Assembly: GCF_006716465.1 (NCBI RefSeq)
Contig: NZ_VFPB01000001.1
Location: 1,026,983 to 1,090,982 of the forward strand
Direction of reading: 5' to 3'
DNA length: 64,000 nucleotides
Origin: Pseudoxanthomonas sp. 3HH-4
GTDB lineage: Bacteria > Pseudomonadota > Gammaproteobacteria > Xanthomonadales > Xanthomonadaceae
Part shown: one piece after another, positions 27,720 through 35,734 of the stretch
How positions within the stretch are numbered: the stretch's first letter is position 1
Layout: every line of letters starts with the position of its first letter
The notes under the pieces: generated by a model
Database searches by the model: none
What the model saw: only the letters and a program-made list of their open reading frames with translations
What the model was told of the DNA's origin: nothing
Program-made: the position numbers and the translations under genes

Positions 27720-30700
27720 TCAATCGTCGGGCGCAGGCGCAGGAGGCGTCGTGATCGGATGATGCGGACCGCGCAATGCCAGGTTGCCGCAACGGACCAG
27801 TTCGCCGGGATCGCGGCGCAGCAGGTCGGGATCGAGCGGTGGCAACGGTAGCGCCGTGGCTTCGTAGAGTGCCCAGCCGTTGCGGCCGTTCCCCTTGACC
27901 TCGTACAGCGCGCGATCCGCCAGCGATACAAGCTGTTCCCAGCCCAGCAGGTCGGGCACGGCCGCGAACGGCGGATAGCCAATCAGACCCAACGAGGCCG
28001 TCACCTGCAGTCGCGTGTCGGCCACTTCCATCGGTTGTGCGGCGATGGCGGTGCAGATGCGACGACCCAGCGCGTGCAGCTCGTGGCGAGGCATCGGCCT
28101 GAATACCATCAGGAATTCCTCGCCGCCCCAACGGATCACGTAGTCGCCGTCGCGTGACAGCGTGCGCAGCCGATGCGCGACGGTCTGCAGCACGTGGTCA
28201 CCGGCCTGGTGGCCATGGCCGTCGTTGATCGACTTGAAGTGGTCGATGTCCAGCAGTGCGAAAGCGAGCACGTCGACACCGGCGGCGAATCCGGGCATGC
28301 GCTGGTAGTAGGCGATGTCGGCGGGCAGTTGCCTGGTCAGGTAGCGGCGGTTGTGCAGGCCGGTCAGCGGATCGGTGAGGCTGATGGCTTCCAGTTGCCG
28401 GTTGGCCTGCTGAAGGTCGCGTGTGCGCTGCTGCACCAGCCGCTCAAGCGCGACGCGCTTGTTGTGGTGGCGTCGCAGCACCCAGCGGTTGGACAGTACC
28501 ACCAGGATCGCCAGGCCGATGATGGCCAGCAGATAGAACCACGCGCTTTCGTAGAAGTACGGGGCGATGGAGAACGACTGCGTGGCCGCAGCACGACCGG
28601 AGACGCCGCTGTTGTTGGTGCCGATGACCTCGAACACGTATCGGCCTGCAGGCAGGTTGGTGTAGGTGGCGCTGCGCTGGTGCGTATCTTCCAGCAGTCG
28701 CCAGTCTTCGTCATAACCTCTCAGGCGATAACGGATGTCGATGTGGTCCGAGGCCTGGAAGCTCAGGGTGGTGAACTCGAAGCGCAGATCGCGCGCCGCG
28801 CTGGGCAGCGACCAGTCGGCGGCGGGATCCGCCGGGCGCCACTTGCCCTGGACCTGCACGCGTTCGACCACCGATTCGGGCACGTAGGCGTTGGCCAGGT
28901 CCTGGTCCGTCGCCATCACCACCACGCCGTCGCGCGTGGGCAGCCACAGTGCGTTGTCGACCAGGAACCCGCGGCTGTTGCCGGCGCCATTGCAGCAGTC
29001 GCCCTTCTGGCCGCCGTGGCGGTCGCCGCGCTCGTTGAGCAGCGTCCTGGCGTTGAGGCGCACGCCGGGATCTTCGGTGGCGGCCAGCAGGTCGGCGACG
29101 GCGACCCGGTAGATCCCGCGCAGGCCACCGACCCAGAGGAATCCGCTGGCATCTTCGCCAAAGAAGAACGGGGCATTCGCCGGGATGCCACGCTGCTTGT
29201 CCAGGCGCGTCCAGCGCTGGCCGTCGAACAGCAGCAGCATTTCCTCCGACAGCGTGCCCGCCAGCCATTGGCCGCCGGCGAGTTCGTGCAGCGCGACGAC
29301 GTGCGGCGCATCCAGGCCGGTGCCGCCGAACGGAATCGCGACGAGATGTTCGTCGACGAATTCGTACAGGCCACTCTGCGTGCCGACCAGCAGGCGGCCA
29401 TCACGGGTTTCCAGCAATACGCGGACGCGGATGTCGCGCAGGCCGGCCTGTTCGGCGTAGCGACGCAGGCGGTCTCCGCCATCCCAGCGGTACAGCCCGG
29501 TGCTGGTGGCAAACCACAACCGTCCGCTCCGGTCCCGCACGATGCCATTCACCTGCGCGGTATCCATCGCCGCCAGCATGCGCGGGCGCTGCACGCGTCC
29601 GTCGCGATAGAGCGCGGCCCCGTTGCGCGTGCCGATCCACGTCTGCCCGTTCTCGGGCAACAGACTGTAGGCGGCGGGATGCGGCAGTGCGCGTCCCGGT
29701 ATCAGCGTGCGGAAGCGGCCCTCTTCCAGCACGCTCACGCCATCGTCGCTGCCGACCCATGTCCGGCCATCAGGTGCGCGTGCGGCCGACCACAGCAGTG
29801 GCTGGACGAGCCCTTCAGAGCGGCTGTATCGGCGTGTCCAGCCATTCCAGGCGCGGCTGACGCCTTCGTTGTTGCTGCCCAGCCACAGGTTCGATTCACG
29901 GTCTTCGTACAGCGCGCGGATCTCCGCCAGCGGACCTTCGGCGCGGATCCGTTCCAGGCGTCGGCCCTGGCGAAAGCGATAGAGCGTGTCGCGCGTACTC
30001 GCCCACAGGATGCCGTCGCGGTCTTCGTGCAGCGCCTGCACGCCCCCGCTCACCGGCGCGACTTCGCCGTGCCGCTGCCAGTGACGGCCATCGAACACGA
30101 ACAGGCCAGTACCGCATCCGGCCCAGAGCCGCCCGTCGTGGCGCGCCAGCGAGGTGACCGCGTCCGCCGAGACGTTGCCGGGGAGCGTCAGCGTGCGTTC
30201 GCCTGCATCGTCGAAGACATGCACCCGCCCGCGGCTACCGGCCCATAGCGTCCCGTCAGCATCGACATGGAGGGCCAGCGCACCGCCGTCCTCGATCCGG
30301 TGGAGGGTCTGCAGGCGGTGACCAACGACCACCATCACGCCCCGGTTCGACGCCACCAGCAGCCTGCCGCGGACATCGCGCGCCAGCGCGTTCACGTCCA
30401 GCACGCCCGGAGCTTCGCCATCGGCCAGGGACAGCGACGTAACCTGGTTGCCTTCGCGTACCGCCAACCCCTGTGGCGTGCCGATCCACAGGCGTCCTTC
30501 GTCATCGGTGTGCAACGCCTCGATCCATGTGCTGGGCAGGCCGGGCGTGTTGTCCAGGTCGAAGTTGGTGAAACGCACCCCATCGAAGCGGCTGAGCCCG
30601 GCCTGGGTGCCGAACCAGAGGTAGCCCGGCCGGTCCTGGGCGATGGCCAGGACGCTCAGCTGGGGCAGGCCCTGTTCCAGCGCCCAGTGATTGCGCACGT

Positions 30701-30827
30701 AGTGGTGGAACGACTTGGACGGGTCGAGCGCCTGTGCCGGCGGACAAAACGCCGCCATCCCGCCGAGCAGGGGCAGGCACCAGGCGGCCAGCCGGCACCG
30801 CCAGGAAGGACGGACGCGGCGGGCCAT
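27720..30827 (-). CDS. Periplasmic-propeller sensor diguanylate cyclase
   Basis: 1035 residues. Signal peptide, then a long periplasmic region of two-component-regulator propeller repeats (LWFGTQAGLSRFDGVRFTNF, LWIGTPQGLAVREGNQ, LWLGSNNEGVSRAW and others, about 45-640), a Y_Y_Y domain (IRYRLRGYDEDW...NLPAGRYVFEVIG, about 690-750), one membrane helix (FYLLAIIGLAILVVLSNRWV), a short coiled coil and a C-terminal GGDEF domain: DPLTGLHNRRYLTRQLPADI, and the active-site GGEEF at 901-905. An inhibitory I-site RDGD sits exactly five residues earlier. It should make c-di-GMP in response to an unknown periplasmic ligand. The 130-residue C-terminal tail after the motif includes a proline-rich end. Confidence 0.93.
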   Translation of the reverse strand: MARRVRPSWRCRLAAWCLPLLGGMAAFCPPAQALDPSKSFHHYVRNHWALEQGLPQLSVLAIAQDRPGYLWFGTQAGLSRFDGVRFTNFDLDNTPGLPSTWIEALHTDDEGRLWIGTPQGLAVREGNQVTSLSLADGEAPGVLDVNALARDVRGRLLVASNRGVMVVVGHRLQTLHRIEDGGALALHVDADGTLWAGSRGRVHVFDDAGERTLTLPGNVSADAVTSLARHDGRLWAGCGTGLFVFDGRHWQRHGEVAPVSGGVQALHEDRDGILWASTRDTLYRFRQGRRLERIRAEGPLAEIRALYEDRESNLWLGSNNEGVSRAWNGWTRRYSRSEGLVQPLLWSAARAPDGRTWVGSDDGVSVLEEGRFRTLIPGRALPHPAAYSLLPENGQTWIGTRNGAALYRDGRVQRPRMLAAMDTAQVNGIVRDRSGRLWFATSTGLYRWDGGDRLRRYAEQAGLRDIRVRVLLETRDGRLLVGTQSGLYEFVDEHLVAIPFGGTGLDAPHVVALHELAGGQWLAGTLSEEMLLLFDGQRWTRLDKQRGIPANAPFFFGEDASGFLWVGGLRGIYRVAVADLLAATEDPGVRLNARTLLNERGDRHGGQKGDCCNGAGNSRGFLVDNALWLPTRDGVVVMATDQDLANAYVPESVVERVQVQGKWRPADPAADWSLPSAARDLRFEFTTLSFQASDHIDIRYRLRGYDEDWRLLEDTHQRSATYTNLPAGRYVFEVIGTNNSGVSGRAAATQSFSIAPYFYESAWFYLLAIIGLAILVVLSNRWVLRRHHNKRVALERLVQQRTRDLQQANRQLEAISLTDPLTGLHNRRYLTRQLPADIAYYQRMPGFAAGVDVLAFALLDIDHFKSINDGHGHQAGDHVLQTVAHRLRTLSRDGDYVIRWGGEEFLMVFRPMPRHELHALGRRICTAIAAQPMEVADTRLQVTASLGLIGYPPFAAVPDLLGWEQLVSLADRALYEVKGNGRNGWALYEATALPLPPLDPDLLRRDPGELVRCGNLALRGPHHPITTPPAPAPDD

Positions 30828-31304
30828 GTCCGTGGGACTGGACAGGACACGTCTCCGGTAAGTCTATTTACCTCCATCCTATCGGCGCGGTTCCGCGCGT
30901 CTAAAGGGCGGCAGGCTGAACCGGTAGGCCATCGTCCGCCCATGAAAAGAACGCAGGTGAAGATGTGCGATGGCCAGCATCGCCCGGGCAAGGCGGATGT
31001 CAGGACTCGGGAGATATCGGCAGGCCGGAACCCGGGTGCGCTTCGCGTACCCAGGCTGCGCAGCTTTGGCGTCTGGAGTCAGTCCAGGAACCGTACCAGA
31101 TGGCTTCCATGGCCCAGGGCCCTATCCGCGCAGTGTGTCGGCGCTGCAGTTGGATGGGCGTCGCCTATCCCGCGCACGCAGGCTGGGGATCAGGTAGCCG
31201 TTGCCATGAGAGACGATGTCAATCCATTACTCGGGTTTGGCGATCATCGAGGTCCAAACCAGAATCAAGCCTGCCGACAAAGCGGATCAGGCTGGTTCAC
31301 ATTG
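30828..31304. other. Non-coding interval upstream of the propeller cyclase
   Basis: About 480 bases with no convincing gene on either strand. The only structure noted is a small hairpin GGGTGCGC...GCGTACCC at 31034-31052 within GC-rich sequence that looks like a degenerate intergenic repeat. The promoter of the cyclase should lie near 30840-30880, where TCCATCCTATCGG-like AT-richer sequence occurs, but no clear -35/-10 pair was found. Confidence 0.5.
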
Positions 31305-31646
31305 TCAGGTGGCATCTGCATTTGCGCCCAACTCGCTGGAGACATGCTCGATTAGTCCGGTGGTGTTCCTGACGAACTCGGCCTGCAAGTCGATGCCGCA
31401 CTTGTGCGCCAGAACAATGATTGACCACAGGCAGTCAGACAGTTCATGGCCAAGCTTGGCTTTGCAGTCATCGATATGCCTGATGCCGGCATTTGCCTGG
31501 ATCAGCTTGGCCAGATCCCCTACATCTCCGACGAACCCGAGTGCGAGTTCCTCAGTGGTCCAGACGCGGCCATAACGTTTGATCTCGAGCTGCTCGTAAA
31601 GCTCGTTCAGACGCAATGCCAGTTTTTCAAGGTCGTGAAGATTCAC
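31305..31646 (-). CDS. MazG-like nucleotide pyrophosphohydrolase family protein
   Basis: 113 residues, all-alpha. The layout EELALGFVGDVGDLAKLIQAN...CKAKLGHELSDCLWSIIVLAHKCGIDL matches the MazG/dUTPase-superfamily pattern (E-x2-E/D then E-x2-D), with Glu/Asp residues that bind magnesium. Such proteins hydrolyse non-canonical or house-cleaning NTPs. The local base composition is visibly less GC-rich than neighbours (codons such as AAA, TTG, GAT), suggesting recent acquisition. It ends beside the sdaA stop region and has no functional partner nearby. Confidence 0.7.
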   Translation of the reverse strand: MNLHDLEKLALRLNELYEQLEIKRYGRVWTTEELALGFVGDVGDLAKLIQANAGIRHIDDCKAKLGHELSDCLWSIIVLAHKCGIDLQAEFVRNTTGLIEHVSSELGANADAT

Positions 31647-31656
31647 GTTATGCCGC

Positions 31657-33039
31657 CTAACACTCGATCACGTTAACCGCCAACCCACCGCGGCTGGTTT
31701 CCTTGTACTTGTCCTGCATGTCGCGGCCGGTGTCGCGCATGGTCTTGATGACCTTGTCCAGGCTGACCTTATGCTTGCCGTCGCCGCGCATGGCCATGCG
31801 GCTGGCGTTGATGGCCTTCACCGCGCCCATCGCGTTGCGCTCGATGCACGGGATCTGCACCAGTCCGCCGATCGGGTCGCAGGTGAGGCCCAGGTTGTGT
31901 TCCATGCCGATCTCGGCCGCATTCTCGATCTGGCTCGGCGTGCCGCCCAGCGCCGCAACCAGCCCGCCGGCCGCCATCGAGCACGCCACGCCCACCTCAC
32001 CCTGGCAGCCGACCTCGGCGCCGCTGATGCTGGCGTTTTCCTTATAGAGGATGCCGATGGCCGCGGCAGTGAGCATGAAATCGAACACGCGTTGCTCGCT
32101 GTTCCCCGGGCAGAAGCGGTCGAAGTAGTGCAGCACCGCCGGAATGATGCCGGCCGCGCCGTTCGTGGGCGCGGTGACCACGCGGCCACCGGCGGCGTTC
32201 TCCTCGTTCACCGCCAGCGCGTACAGGTTGACCCAGTCCAGCACGGTCAGTGGATCGCGCATGGCGGCTTCGGGCTTGCTGGACAGTTCGCGGTGCAGCG
32301 CGGGTGCGCGCCGCGAGACGTGCAGGCCGCCGGGCAGGGTACCTTCCTCGCGGATACCGCGCGCCATGCACGACTGCATGGCGTTCCAGATCGCGCGCAG
32401 GCCGTCGCGGATCTCGTCTTCGCTGCGCCACGCCTTCTCGTTCTCGAACATCATTGCGGCGATGCTCAATCCGCTGCGCTGGCACTGCGCCAGCAGCTCG
32501 TCGCCGCTCTTGAACGGGTACGGCAGCGGGGTCTCGTCAGCGACGATGCGGTCCACTGCGGCGTCATCCTGATTGACGACGAACCCGCCACCTACGGAGT
32601 AGTAGTCGCGCGTGGCGATCACCTCGTCCTGCGTGTCATAGGCGGTAAAGCGCATGCCGTTGGTGTGGTAGGGCAGCTTCTGCCGCTTATTCATCAGCAG
32701 GTCGCGTTTCTCGTCGAAGGCGACCGCGTGGGTGCCGCCCAGCAGCAAGCGCTTTTCCTTGCGGATGCGCTCCAGGGCCGGCGGGATGATGTCCGGGTCG
32801 ATCTCGTTCGGATAGTGGCCTTCCAGCCCCATCAGCACGGCCTTGTCGGTGCCGTGGCCACGGCCGGTCAGGGCCAGTGAGCCGTACACTTCCGCACGTA
32901 TCCGTGCCACGTCGTGCAGGCGGCCGGGGTCTTCCAGCCAGCGGGCGACAAACCGCGCGGCGGCCCGCATGGGGCCGACCGTGTGGGAGGAGCTGGGACC
33001 GATGCCGATCTTGAAGAGGTCGAACGTGCTGACTGCCAT
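31657..33039 (-). CDS. sdaA: L-serine ammonia-lyase (iron-sulfur)
   Basis: 460 residues from the ATG at 33039 ([24 protein letters not shown]), the normal family start; a longer frame upstream is not conserved in character. It deaminates L-serine to pyruvate using a 4Fe-4S cluster. Visible features: [38 protein letters not shown], the cluster region [20 protein letters not shown] and [20 protein letters not shown]. Single-chain type with both beta and alpha domains. Confidence 0.95.
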   Translation of the reverse strand: MAVSTFDLFKIGIGPSSSHTVGPMRAAARFVARWLEDPGRLHDVARIRAEVYGSLALTGRGHGTDKAVLMGLEGHYPNEIDPDIIPPALERIRKEKRLLLGGTHAVAFDEKRDLLMNKRQKLPYHTNGMRFTAYDTQDEVIATRDYYSVGGGFVVNQDDAAVDRIVADETPLPYPFKSGDELLAQCQRSGLSIAAMMFENEKAWRSEDEIRDGLRAIWNAMQSCMARGIREEGTLPGGLHVSRRAPALHRELSSKPEAAMRDPLTVLDWVNLYALAVNEENAAGGRVVTAPTNGAAGIIPAVLHYFDRFCPGNSEQRVFDFMLTAAAIGILYKENASISGAEVGCQGEVGVACSMAAGGLVAALGGTPSQIENAAEIGMEHNLGLTCDPIGGLVQIPCIERNAMGAVKAINASRMAMRGDGKHKVSLDKVIKTMRDTGRDMQDKYKETSRGGLAVNVIEC

Positions 33040-33111
33040 GCCGCGTATTCTATGCCGCCGGCGCGGACAACCCTTCCCGCGTCGCAACAGATTGCCGGAA
33101 CGAGGACGCCG

Positions 33112-33336
33112 ATGCCCCTGATCCTTTACCAGCGTGACGATTGCCACCTTTGCGATCTGGCGCTGGACGTGTTGGCCGCTTCACGGGCGCCGGCATTCGA
33201 AAGCGTGTTCATCGATCATGACGATGTGCTGGAAGCGCGTTACGGCGCACGAGTGCCGGTGTTGCGCGATGACGCGACCGGCGCGGAGCTGGATTGGCCG
33301 TTCAATGCGGACCGCGTCAAGGCATGGCTGCCGTGA
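33112..33336 (+). CDS. Glutaredoxin-like small protein
   Basis: 74 residues from the ATG at 33112. Thioredoxin-fold opening [19 protein letters not shown] with a C-H-L-C active site at 10-13, then [21 protein letters not shown] with the cis-Pro (VPVL). This is the DUF836/glutaredoxin-like group. A thiol-disulfide role in the cytoplasm is likely. Divergent from sdaA; the downstream gene starts within its last codons. Confidence 0.85.
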   Translation: MPLILYQRDDCHLCDLALDVLAASRAPAFESVFIDHDDVLEARYGARVPVLRDDATGAELDWPFNADRVKAWLP

Positions 33337-33796
33337 ACATGCGCATCTGGTCGCGTTGGCTTGCCTTGCTGGGCATCGCGTCCGGCAGCGCCGCGGCGAC
33401 GGATGTAGACCTGGCAAAGACGGGCCCGGGCCGTGCCGAGGCTGTTGCGTGGCAAGGCCGGACGCTCTCGCAAGTGCTGCCGGTGGATGCCATCGACCGC
33501 ATCGTGCTGCTGAAGGCAGTGACCAGCGCGCCCGCGGACCTCGACCTGCGCAATCTGCGCCGCATGCTGCCGGCGCTTCCTTGCAGGCGGCCAACGATGA
33601 CGAGCGCGCGTTTCTGCAACTGGGTGGCAACGACACCATCTGGGAAGCCGTCCTGCTGACGCGGGCAGGCGACGTATTCGGTCTCGTCATCCGTCCCGGC
33701 GCTGACGCGGCCGGGGAGGGTGCGCAACGCGCCTGCCTCACGGACGAAGCGGGCAGGCGCGGGTGTTTCGGGATTCCTCCGGTACCGGCCGGCTGA
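33324..33796 (+). pseudogene. Small secreted protein gene with apparent frameshift
   Basis: Two frames join to make one plausible product. From the ATG at 33324 (or 33339) the first frame gives a signal peptide (RIWSRWLALLGIASGSAAA) and DVDLAKTGPGRAEAVAWQ...DLDLRNLRRMLPAL. At about 33570-33585 coding character moves to another frame: SLQAANDDERAFLQLGGND, then TIWEAVLLTRAGDVFGLVIR and a two-Cys end (ACLTDEAGRRGCFG), stop at 33796. The first frame continues only to a stop at 33659 with arginine-rich nonsense. Either a real mutation or a sequencing indel in a GC-rich stretch. No known family. Confidence 0.6.
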
Positions 33797-33808
33797 CGAT
33801 GCCGGGCC

Positions 33809-34369
33809 TCAGGGCTTGGGTTTCAACACCACCTTCGTGCTGATGGCCACGTCGTTCGGGATGGTCGAGGTATCTGCCCATTCGCCGCCGCCGATGCCGA
33901 AGTCCAGGCGCTTCACGCTGGCCCTGCCGGTCAGCACCGGCTGTGCGCCGGGCGTCCAGCTGAAGGTCAGCGTGACCGGTTTGCTGACGCCACGCAGCGA
34001 CAGCGTGCCGTCGGCGGCGTACTGGTTGCCGCCCAGTGAACGGAACCTGGTCGCCGTGTAGCGCGCCTGCGCGAACTTGCCCACATTGAAGAAGTCGGAT
34101 GACACCAGCGTGTCGTCGCGGTCCTTGTTGCCGGTCTGCGTGCCGGCAAGCTGGATGGCGACATCGAGCTTGCTGGCCGCGAGCTGCGCAGGATCGAAAC
34201 TCATCGTGGTGGTGAAGCCGCCGAACTTGCCGGTGAAGGTTTCGCCCTGGTAGTTGCTGGCGAAGACCAGCGTGGAGCCGGGAGCCTGCACGTAATCGGC
34301 GGCCATGGCCGGCGCAGTGGCCAGCAACAGGGAAGCGAGCGCCAGGCGCGCGCGGTCAGACGGTTTCAT
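33809..34369 (-). CDS. YceI family periplasmic protein (second copy)
   Basis: 186 residues from the ATG at 34369, which gives a signal peptide (LALASLLLATAPAMAA). YceI beta-barrel lipid-binding fold: SNYQGETFTGKFGGFTTTMSF, the block VSSDFFNVGKFAQARYTATRF and DGTLSLRGVSKPVTLTFSW. These proteins bind polyisoprenoids or quinone-like lipids. Overlaps the cytochrome b561 gene by 14 nt, last gene of a yceI-cytochrome b561-yceI operon. Confidence 0.92.
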   Translation of the reverse strand: MKPSDRARLALASLLLATAPAMAADYVQAPGSTLVFASNYQGETFTGKFGGFTTTMSFDPAQLAASKLDVAIQLAGTQTGNKDRDDTLVSSDFFNVGKFAQARYTATRFRSLGGNQYAADGTLSLRGVSKPVTLTFSWTPGAQPVLTGRASVKRLDFGIGGGEWADTSTIPNDVAISTKVVLKPKP

Positions 34370-34970
34370 CGGGAGAATCCTGCGGTGTGGGGGAGGGGGA
34401 AGCGGAAGCGGAAGCAACGGCCTTGCGGCGTCCCGGCAGCATGCGCGTCAGCGTGGCATCGCCCTGGAACAGGTGGTGGTAGAGCGCGGCGGCGGCATGT
34501 GCGAGCACCAGTACCACGAGCACCCAGAACAGCAGTTCGTGTGCGCCTTCAGCGGCCTCGTGCACGCCATCATCGCGGCCGGTGATGGCCGGCAGGTTGA
34601 ACAGCTTGAACCACTGCAGCGGATAGCCGGCGGACGAGTTCAGCACCCAGCCCGACAGGGGAATCGCGAACAGCAACGCATACAGCAGGACGTGGGTGAT
34701 GGAGGCGATGCGCTGCTGCCATGTGGGCGTGCCCGCCACCGGTGCGGGCGCGCCCGCGTAGAGCCGCCACAGCACGCGCAGTGCGACCAGGGCGAGGATG
34801 GTCAGTCCGACGGACTTGTGCAGTGCGTAGATGTCGATCTTGCGCGGCCCGTTGGGCAGGTCGCCCATGGTCAGGCCGAGGTAGGCCATCACCAGGATCA
34901 GCAGCACGATGAGCCAGTGGAGCAGTTGGCTGATCGCGCCCCAGCGCTCGTCGGTGTTCTTGAGGGTCAT
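34356..34970 (-). CDS. Cytochrome b561 family membrane protein
   Basis: 204 residues with four membrane helices. Heme-binding histidines in ERWGAISQLLHWLIVLLILV, ALHKSVGLTILALVALRVLW, and EGAHELLFWVLVVLVLAHAA...ALYHH. It moves electrons between quinones and periplasmic acceptors. Flanked by two YceI genes with overlapping ends (ATGA upstream, 14 nt downstream), a combination consistent with lipid-quinone or superoxide-related electron transfer. The C-terminal tail after the last helix is Ser/Pro-rich. Confidence 0.93.
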   Translation of the reverse strand: MTLKNTDERWGAISQLLHWLIVLLILVMAYLGLTMGDLPNGPRKIDIYALHKSVGLTILALVALRVLWRLYAGAPAPVAGTPTWQQRIASITHVLLYALLFAIPLSGWVLNSSAGYPLQWFKLFNLPAITGRDDGVHEAAEGAHELLFWVLVVLVLAHAAAALYHHLFQGDATLTRMLPGRRKAVASASASPSPTPQDSPDETV

Positions 34971-35629
34971 GGCGTCGGCTCCGGCGGTGGCGGGGGAGGC
35001 AGGGTAGCGGGGTTGCGGTCGTCAGCCTTGCCGTCATGCATGGCTTCGGCTTCGATGCGAAGGTCCACCTGGTCGCCGATCACCGACTTCCAGGCCGTGA
35101 TGCCGAAATCGGCGCGGCTGATCGTCGTGGTGGCCGAAAATCCCACCGTACGGCGGAACGGTGGCATCGGATGACGCTTGGCGGCGTTCAGCACGACATC
35201 GAGGACGATGTCGCGCGTGATGCCGCGCAAGGTCAGCTCCCCGTGCGCCCGCGCATGTGTCGCATCGATGGGTTCCACGCGCGTCGACACGAAGTGCGCT
35301 TCGGGATGGCCTTCGGCATCCAGCAGTGATTTCGCCAGCGTGGCCTTGTTCCAGTCCGCGTCGCCCAGGTCCACGCGCGCCAGCGGCACGCGTACGTCGA
35401 CGCGCGCGCGGGTCCAGTCATCGGGATCGAAAGCGAGCGTGCCGGTGCTGCCCGAGACGGTCCCGATGGCATTGGAGAAACCCGCGTGGCTGATGGCGAA
35501 CATCACTCGCGTGTGCACCGGGTCCAACCGGTATTCGGCCAGTGCGTCCCGGGCGGACGCGGTCGCGGGCAACAAGGCGGCCAGGCAGAGGGCGCGCAAC
35601 AGCAGGCAGCGGTAGGACGATCCGGGCAT
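34967..35629 (-). CDS. YceI family periplasmic protein (first copy)
   Basis: 220 residues from the ATG at 35629; an ATG at 35656 is an alternative. Signal peptide LLLRALCLAALLPATASA. Fold signatures: YRLDPVHTRVMFAISHAGF, SLLDAEGHPEAHFVSTRV, HGELTLRGITRDIVLDVVLN and RTVGFSATTTISRADFGI. It carries the HxxxF-type lipid-contact segment and ends with a proline-rich tail (LPPPPPPEPTP). First gene of the operon with cytochrome b561; divergent from the hybrid kinase. Confidence 0.92.
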   Translation of the reverse strand: MPGSSYRCLLLRALCLAALLPATASARDALAEYRLDPVHTRVMFAISHAGFSNAIGTVSGSTGTLAFDPDDWTRARVDVRVPLARVDLGDADWNKATLAKSLLDAEGHPEAHFVSTRVEPIDATHARAHGELTLRGITRDIVLDVVLNAAKRHPMPPFRRTVGFSATTTISRADFGITAWKSVIGDQVDLRIEAEAMHDGKADDRNPATLPPPPPPEPTP

Positions 35630-35734
35630 GGGAACGGATTCTAGGGGCCGGCCCATGAAGATAACCCGCTTGCGCGTGCAACGGTCCGTTGCGACGATGC
35701 CCGAGGAGCAATCAGGGAACGAGGGCGGGCAGGA

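Noticed and set aside
31034..31052. Hairpin in the gene-free interval as a terminator or riboswitch
   Set aside because: Short, interrupted stem without T-run or recognisable aptamer.
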